Below, piece by piece: positions 59,337-64,000 of a stretch of DNA of 64,000 nucleotides. Source of the stretch: CAG-177 sp003514385 (GTDB taxonomy: Bacteria; Bacillota; Clostridia; Oscillospirales; Acutalibacteraceae); the NCBI GenBank assembly GCA_051920445.1, contig JBPPLN010000002.1:124001-188000 (forward strand), read 5' to 3'. Each line of letters opens with the position of its first letter. Positions within the stretch are counted from its first letter, which is position 1. Made by a program: the position numbers and the translations under genes. The notes under the pieces were generated by a model. That model made no database searches and was not told the origin of the DNA. It saw nothing but the letters and a program-made list of their open reading frames with translations.

Positions 59337-59407
59337 TTGTAATCACTTCCTTTTCCCATGATATATTATACTATACCCAACAGCCGAAACAATATCAAAT
59401 GTGCAAA

Positions 59408-60091
59408 TTATCGCTCCATATCTTTTTCCGTTCTCCCGACAACGGCGCGTTCATATAGCTTTGGACTTTTGATACGGTATTCTTCGGGGATATTCTCAAC
59501 CTTGCCGTCGTAGATGTCAACAAATCGACCACCATTTGAACGCACATAGCCGTGATCGGCAAATACGCCGCTTTCATCAAAGCGAATATCCCTGCCGAAA
59601 CTCTCATAGTCGATATAGTTTGAGAGTACGCCCAGCCTGCTCGTATCATAGCAGCCGCTTTGTTCAATCCAGTAATAGCCGAGGTCGTAATCGCTTTCCA
59701 CACCCGACAGATAATCAAAGCAATCCATGTTTTCGGTGAGATTGATTAGCTCTTTTATGCTGCCCGTATTCTCGCCCAAATCTAAAACAGCCTGCCAAAA
59801 TTCTTCACTTTCATCAAGCTCCATGATCTGCCCCGCAAGGTAATTGAGCTCGCTTAAACTTTCATACTCGCCGAGTAGGTCATAGATAGAGGAATCGGGA
59901 CACTCGTAATCGGTGATAAACCATTCTTCATAGCGACGGTTAATGCCGATCCGCTGAAACACCGCCTGCAATTCTTCGTTGGTAACGGGAAATTTCACCC
60001 ATTCGCCTATCAAATATCCCTCGTTGTATTTGCCGAGATTGGTTATAAAGGCTGAAAAAGCGCAGTCCCTTGAAGCGGATAAATCCTGCAT
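59408..60091 (-). CDS. ardA: ArdA antirestriction protein
   Basis: 227 residues, three ArdA domains, highly acidic. Landmarks: CAFSAFITNLGKYNEGYLIG, WFITDYECPDSSIYDLLGEY. ArdA mimics DNA and blocks type I restriction in the recipient. AAGGAGG site. Confidence 0.92.
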   Translation of the reverse strand: MQDLSASRDCAFSAFITNLGKYNEGYLIGEWVKFPVTNEELQAVFQRIGINRRYEEWFITDYECPDSSIYDLLGEYESLSELNYLAGQIMELDESEEFWQAVLDLGENTGSIKELINLTENMDCFDYLSGVESDYDLGYYWIEQSGCYDTSRLGVLSNYIDYESFGRDIRFDESGVFADHGYVRSNGGRFVDIYDGKVENIPEEYRIKSPKLYERAVVGRTEKDMER

Positions 60092-60103
60092 AGCTTTGCC
60101 TCC

Positions 60104-60652
60104 TTACCGTTCCTGTTCAGCGGCACGCCTTTGACGGGGGATCGGAAACCCGTGTACTTTGGCAATCTCGTCGCCGAGCCTGCGGGTTATTCTTGTAATG
60201 TCCGCACGGGTCGCCGTACCGCGGTATATCTTTTCTTTCAGATTGTCGATTTGCGTTTCGGAAACGCCGTCCTTGTAGGCGCGGTAGAGGTAGTGGTTTG
60301 TGCCGTCGTGATGAATCGCCTCGCAGCGGAAATCGCCGTTTTTATCCACAAACCAAGTGGCGTTGTCAATGTCCCGTTCCGTATAAAGGCAATCGCTGAT
60401 ATTGCCGCTTTCAATTTCTTTGTACCCCATACGGCGGCCGTGCCAAAGTCCCAAGTCCCCGACAACGAGAATCGGACGGGAAAGCTGAATATCCAGATTC
60501 GTTTTCTCGTCCTGAAAATAAGTGCCGTTGATTTCATACATCAAATTCATACGCTCGTTTGCGGAAAGTTCGGGGTACTGCGCCTCTAAATCCTCTTTCC
60601 AGTCGTCGTAGTCAAGATAATCCGTCCAAATAATGTGCCTGCTGTCTTTCAT
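60104..60652 (-). CDS. 182-residue conserved ICE protein, unknown
   Basis: Starts MKDSRHIIWTDYLDYDDWKE, contains RPILVVGDLGLWHGRRMGYK and HHDGTNHYLYRAYKDG, ends basic. No known domain. ATG overlaps the upstream gene by 4 bp; it precedes ardA by 12 bp. Confidence 0.7.
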   Translation of the reverse strand: MKDSRHIIWTDYLDYDDWKEDLEAQYPELSANERMNLMYEINGTYFQDEKTNLDIQLSRPILVVGDLGLWHGRRMGYKEIESGNISDCLYTERDIDNATWFVDKNGDFRCEAIHHDGTNHYLYRAYKDGVSETQIDNLKEKIYRGTATRADITRITRRLGDEIAKVHGFPIPRQRRAAEQER

Positions 60653-61587
60653 CTTGCGTCACCTCGATCCTTTGATTTCGGTCGGCGTGGATTGCCGTTT
60701 TCGTCATAATTCTTTGCGTCTGCGGCGGGTACGCTCCAACCGAACATGGAACCGGCAAGCATAGCCGCCTCCTGCGCTTTGGAAACGCCGAGCCTGCGGT
60801 TCATATCGTCCGCATACTTTCGCGCGGTGGCAGAATCTATCGGCATTTTCAGTGGGATATAGCTGCGATCTCCGCGAAACACCTTGATAACCTCACCGCT
60901 TGACGGTAAAGTGGAATAGCACATTTCCGGGATAAGCGGTTCGGCAGGGGCATAGGTTGCCCCACAATCCTCCATATGCTGGGCAAATTCGCAGATGTGA
61001 TAGGTGTTCTTTCCGATCTCTGCGTGGGTTTCGTCTATATAGCGGCAGTAGGCTTTGATTTTCTCACCGTCCGTATGGGTAATGATAATATTCCCGCCGT
61101 CAGGCAGACGGAAAAGCTCTTTATAGCGGCTGTCGATAAAGCGAATCCCTTGCGCTGCTTTTTCCATGTGACTGTTCAGCAGGTCGGAAACATAGGCATA
61201 GCAATAGAAATTGTTGTCGCCGGGCGCGGGAATACAACGCAGAAGATAGGTGTATTTGTCAGTATCAACCCGATACCCGTATTCGCGGCTGAAATTTCCC
61301 ATAAACCGCCCGTCGGGACGGGCGCAGCAGTATTCGAGCATAGAATCACGGTCAGCCAAGATACCCACCTTGTAAAATTCCTTGATGACGGAATCAAACT
61401 CGGCGGCAAATTCATCGGTTCGGTATTGCTTGATCTGATCCTCATAGTCGGGATAAAAGGTTCTGCCGCCGTTTCCGAAATCGCCGCGCATAAGGGCAAT
61501 GCAGCCGCTTTGCGACATAAGCTGATAGCTCTGCGTATAAGCGTAGTCCCGTTCTTTCGGGAGCATTTCACGGATATTCAGATTCAT
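60649..61587 (-). CDS. 312-residue conserved ICE protein, LPD-like
   Basis: Middle part LPDGGNIIITHTDGEKIKAY then CRYIDETHAEIGKNTYHICE resembles a large-polyvalent-protein-associated domain; the rest is unrecognised. Overlaps both neighbours by 4 bp. Confidence 0.7.
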   Translation of the reverse strand: MNLNIREMLPKERDYAYTQSYQLMSQSGCIALMRGDFGNGGRTFYPDYEDQIKQYRTDEFAAEFDSVIKEFYKVGILADRDSMLEYCCARPDGRFMGNFSREYGYRVDTDKYTYLLRCIPAPGDNNFYCYAYVSDLLNSHMEKAAQGIRFIDSRYKELFRLPDGGNIIITHTDGEKIKAYCRYIDETHAEIGKNTYHICEFAQHMEDCGATYAPAEPLIPEMCYSTLPSSGEVIKVFRGDRSYIPLKMPIDSATARKYADDMNRRLGVSKAQEAAMLAGSMFGWSVPAADAKNYDENGNPRRPKSKDRGDAR

Positions 61588-61919
61588 TTTGTCTGTCCCT
61601 CGCTTTCTGTCATAAGAAATTGTCCGAACTCGGTAAAGGCGTACCAGTTCGTGCGGTCAAAGCAGCTTTCGTTGAAACGCCCCTTTGTGAGAACACGCGC
61701 CCTTATCAGCCGTTTCAAGGCATAGCGGATTTCGTCGTAGGAGAGGAACGGAAAGAACCCCGTCATCATCTGCACCGAGCAGCGAACCCAAACCCTGCCC
61801 TCGTGAAGCTGCGGGGACTGCGTGCTTTTTTCTTCTGCACAGTCCCAAAGGAAACCCGCCAGTACCGCCGCATTGACCCCATATTTCTGCGCTATGTGTG
61901 AATCGAAAAAGTGTACCAT
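61584..61919 (-). CDS. winged-helix, replication-protein-like
   Basis: 111 residues: HIAQKYGVNAAVLAGFLWDC, FLSYDEIRYALKRLIRARVL, then FDRTNWYAF. The last motif is frequent in phage/ICE DnaD-like replication proteins. AAGGAGG site. Confidence 0.7.
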   Translation of the reverse strand: MVHFFDSHIAQKYGVNAAVLAGFLWDCAEEKSTQSPQLHEGRVWVRCSVQMMTGFFPFLSYDEIRYALKRLIRARVLTKGRFNESCFDRTNWYAFTEFGQFLMTESEGQTK

Positions 61920-61954
61920 AAAATAAGAACCTCCTTTTGTTTTGGATATGTAAA

Positions 61955-61980
61955 AGGGACGGCCTATTTCAGCCGCCCCG
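61955..61980 (-). terminator. terminator after the adhesin and membrane peptide
   Basis: GGGACGGC / GCCGCCCC with TTTTAC on the minus strand. Confidence 0.75.
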
Positions 61981-61984
61981 GTCG

Positions 61985-62074
61985 TTATTTCTTCTTGCCT
62001 CTGATTTTCAGGAAAATCAAAGCACCCACGATGAACACGACCAGTCCGATTGCAACGATTGTTTTCAGTTCCAT
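61985..62074 (-). CDS. 29-residue membrane peptide
   Basis: MELKTIVAIGLVVFIVGALI followed by a basic end RGKKK. One helix. Its ATG overlaps the adhesin stop (TAATG), and GGAGG lies 10 nt upstream inside the adhesin coding end. Possibly assists sorting of the adhesin. Confidence 0.65.
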   Translation of the reverse strand: MELKTIVAIGLVVFIVGALIFLKIRGKKK

Positions 62075-64000
62075 TATTCAGCGTCCTCCTTTTTCTTCTT
62101 CATAGCATAAGCGATATACCCACCGCCGCAGGCGGCAAAGCCTAGCATGCCGATAGCGGTCAGCCACTTCCAGAGTGCGGGATTGCTGTCGTCGCCTGTT
62201 TTCGGGGTATCGCGCAGCTCGTTGTGCATTTCTACCTTTGTAACAGCGCCCTCAAACACGCTCGCCGTCTTGTCCGCGGGGAGAATATAGGCGACAGAAG
62301 CGCCGTCCGATACCTCGCTTACGGTGTAGTCGCCAATGCGGAGATTTTCAATGAGAATTTCGCCGTTTTTGTCGGTGGTAAAGACTTCGGAATACCCATT
62401 AGGCCCGGTCACACGGAACGAAAAGCCCTCAATCTTTCCGCCAGAAGATGTCTTGATGATTTTGAGCGATCCCACCTTTGCCGTGTTGACAAAGCCTTTG
62501 CCCGCCTCGTTTTCCACGGTGACGGTCTTGCCGTTTTCGGTGATTTCAAAATAATAGGCGTTTTCGTCGAGATAGAAACCCTCCGGCGCTTTCTGCTCCT
62601 TTACAAAATATCCACCGTAAACAAGATCGGACATTTCATAAACGCCCACGCTTGTTTCGGTGAGCGTACCGAGCAATTCATCGTCGGCGTCAAGCGCCTT
62701 GTTCCCGTTGCTGTCACGGTAAACAAAAAATTCTGCGCCTGTCAGCTTGTTGTCGGGATAATCCTTATCAACCTTTGTGATTTGCACCGTACCACGGATT
62801 AGCGTATTTTTAATCTCAACCTCTATTACTGCGCCGTCCTCATTGACGGTTACAGCAAATGCTCCCTCGGACAGCACAAAGCCGGTCGGCGCTTCGATCT
62901 CACGGACGATCCAGTTCCCATAAGGCACATTGGCAAAAGAAAAACTGCCGTCCTCTGCGGAGGTGGCAGTCAGAATAGCGGTATCGGTTGTAAATTCTTC
63001 GGTATCAGGCTTAAACAGACCGATCACTGCGCCGCCAAGCGCATTTCCGTCCTCGTTCTTTTTCAGTCCGTGGATTTCGCCGTAAATCAGGTCGTTGCCG
63101 ATGGGCTTGCCGTCGTTTGCCTTGATTTCCACAAGGGCGGTTTCCTGTCCGGCGTACTCAAAGACAATCGTGTACTTTTCGTCGGAGAGGATATAATGCT
63201 CGTCGGTGGAAAGTTCTTTGAGATAGAAGCTGCCAAGCGGCAAATCAGTCTTGCAGTCGGCGTGTCCGTTTTCGTCAACGGAAAGGATTTCAAGCAATCC
63301 GTCTGCAGGAATAACAGAGCCGTCCGCTGCGGTCAAATCCTCGGCAGCGAACAAGCCAAAGGTTACGGCAGACATTTCACCGTTTGCACCGATTCCGAAC
63401 TGCTTGTTCTGTTCTAAAATCTTGTCAAGAGAAACAGCGGCTTTCTGTCGCTCGTTGTAGAAGCCGGCAGAGGTTTCGGTGATCTCGATTTCCTGTCCCG
63501 CATACACAAGCTCTGCGGTGCGGATTTCGGGATTCAGAATCATGCCGTAGGGTGCTGTGATTTCCCTGATCTCATATTTTCCAAGATACAGCGGCTTACT
63601 CTCGGCAAACCCTGTTTCGTCGGTCGTTACGGTATCAACCACTTCTCCGGCAGAAGTGCGCAGCGTGCCGTCCGGCGTGATGATGTCCTCGGCGGCGGTG
63701 ATTTCATAGACCGCGCCCGGCAAGCCCCGAACGGAGAAAACAGGCTGATACAGTCCGTCCGCTTCGATGACGGAGGAAAAGACCTCGCCGGATTTGCTGA
63801 TCCTGATAAATCCTTTCTGCGCCATGTTCGGCTTGACAACCTCGATCACGGCAACGCCGCCCTCGTCGGTAGAGGCGTCCTGCACAACATCAAAATACAC
63901 GGGATCGCTGTTGAGCGTGTAACCATAGGGGGCAAATATTTCGACCAGCGAGTACCCCGAACCGTACTCTATCTTTTCGGGGGTAATCAAATATCCCTCG
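62074..64000 (-). CDS. CnaB-repeat (SpaA-like) surface adhesin, N-terminus outside
   Basis: 642 residues visible; the frame is open at the right edge. At least six tandem CnaB domains, each ending in a motif such as VKEQKAPEGF or REITAPYGM; Lys/Glu pairs suggest isopeptide bonds. C-terminus: TPKTGDD sorting motif, hydrophobic helix, KKKKEDAE tail, so it is wall-anchored by sortase, probably the one at 43396-44196. May promote mating contact. Confidence 0.9.
   Translation of the reverse strand, partial: EGYLITPEKIEYGSGYSLVEIFAPYGYTLNSDPVYFDVVQDASTDEGGVAVIEVVKPNMAQKGFIRISKSGEVFSSVIEADGLYQPVFSVRGLPGAVYEITAAEDIITPDGTLRTSAGEVVDTVTTDETGFAESKPLYLGKYEIREITAPYGMILNPEIRTAELVYAGQEIEITETSAGFYNERQKAAVSLDKILEQNKQFGIGANGEMSAVTFGLFAAEDLTAADGSVIPADGLLEILSVDENGHADCKTDLPLGSFYLKELSTDEHYILSDEKYTIVFEYAGQETALVEIKANDGKPIGNDLIYGEIHGLKKNEDGNALGGAVIGLFKPDTEEFTTDTAILTATSAEDGSFSFANVPYGNWIVREIEAPTGFVLSEGAFAVTVNEDGAVIEVEIKNTLIRGTVQITKVDKDYPDNKLTGAEFFVYRDSNGNKALDADDELLGTLTETSVGVYEMSDLVYGGYFVKEQKAPEGFYLDENAYYFEITENGKTVTVENEAGKGFVNTAKVGSLKIIKTSSGGKIEGFSFRVTGPNGYSEVFTTDKNGEILIENLRIGDYTVSEVSDGASVAYILPADKTASVFEGAVTKVEMHNELRDTPKTGDDSNPALWKWLTAIGMLGFAACGGGYIAYAMKKKKEDAE

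Larger units (their letters stand above)
31564..64000. mobile_element. Tn1549-like integrative conjugative element, left part (right end outside)
   Basis: The block contains every module of a Gram-positive ICE: tyrosine integrase and excisionase, MOB_P-type relaxase with MobC, VirD4, VirB4, VirB6-like, PrgI, VirB2-like Maff2, CHAP hydrolase, sortase and adhesin. Gene content and order resemble Tn1549 and its Clostridia relatives. The left boundary is taken as the 3' end of tRNA-Leu; it may instead lie in the tRNA anticodon loop. The right end is beyond base 64,000. Cargo visible here is an ECF-controlled lipoprotein/ABC exporter; no antibiotic resistance gene is seen. Confidence 0.9.

Noticed and set aside
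31564..64000. prophage
   Set aside because: No capsid, terminase, portal or tail genes; relaxase, VirD4 and VirB4 show a conjugative element.
31564..64000. antibiotic resistance cargo (vanB, tet, erm)
   Set aside because: No such gene in the visible part. The ABC exporter might give peptide-antibiotic tolerance but nothing in the sequence proves it.
1..64000. CRISPR array
   Set aside because: No regularly spaced repeat series was seen; the repeats present are two- or three-copy operator or arm-type sites.

Overview
The window looks like the chromosome of an anaerobic, spore-forming gut member of the class Clostridia (probably Oscillospirales or a relative). The grounds are spoIVA next to a SipL-like gene, NrdR, FeoAB, GH29 and GH2 glycan hydrolases, a CIRCE-controlled Hsp20, and a large Clostridia-type conjugative element. 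I cannot name the species from sequence alone.

Bases 1-31,290 are host chromosome with ordinary housekeeping and accessory genes. In order: a tRNA-Pro locus with a truncated extra 5' copy; an HAD phosphatase/alpha-L-fucosidase pair; a CLC anion transporter; an acyltransferase-nrdR operon; a TIM-barrel isomerase; a metallo-beta-lactamase-fold protein; a two-gene radical-SAM DNA repair operon behind a promoter with two LexA-type boxes; sipL-like/spoIVA; CIRCE-hsp20; lacZ-murE; a dihydrolipoamide-dehydrogenase-like gene, a phosphoesterase and a Dabb protein. At about 21.98-23.70 kb a small NUDIX/RES cassette has replaced the 5' ends of two divergent genes (a TetR regulator and an amidohydrolase), leaving two truncated stubs. 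Then come feoA-feoB-Cys-rich peptide behind a metalloregulator-type operator, a decayed exo/endonuclease-like gene, and a three-gene membrane-stress set (SPFH, zinc-ribbon, TPM) resembling Bacillus ydjI/ydjG/ydjH.

From the tRNA-Leu(CAA) locus at about 31.3-31.6 kb to the right edge lies an integrative conjugative element of the Tn1549-like kind; its far end is outside the window. Its genes are nearly all on the minus strand. Read in the direction of transcription from the right edge they are: a CnaB-repeat surface adhesin and a 29-residue membrane peptide; a replication/antirestriction block (ArdA and several conserved unknowns, a Toprim protein, XRE, DpnD/PcfM, DUF3846); a non-coding hairpin region that is a candidate oriT; DUF3789 peptide, C5-cytosine methyltransferase, MobC and relaxase; PcfB, ArdC-like protein, VirD4, VirB2-like Maff2, MT-A70 methyltransferase, VirB6-like, DUF3560, PrgI, VirB4; class B sortase, a PAPS-reductase-like PP-loop protein, and a CHAP-domain hydrolase. 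The cargo is an ECF sigma/anti-sigma pair plus a lipoprotein-ABC exporter, both behind the same unusual promoter motif. The element finishes with a frameshifted Cys-rich KTR gene, an XRE regulator, a sigma-like regulator behind a leader-peptide region, a MazF-like protein, excisionase and tyrosine integrase.

The most interesting signals are: (i) two tRNA loci that each carry a promoter and a 5' tRNA fragment about 190 bp upstream of the intact gene, one spacer being strongly structured; (ii) a pair of matched ECF promoters (TGCATCCGA-N13-GTGTT) defining a self-contained regulon on the element; (iii) a 21-codon leader ORF with a sequestered Shine-Dalgarno and downstream hairpins ahead of the sigma-like gene; and (iv) the exact gene-replacement scar carrying the split RES gene.
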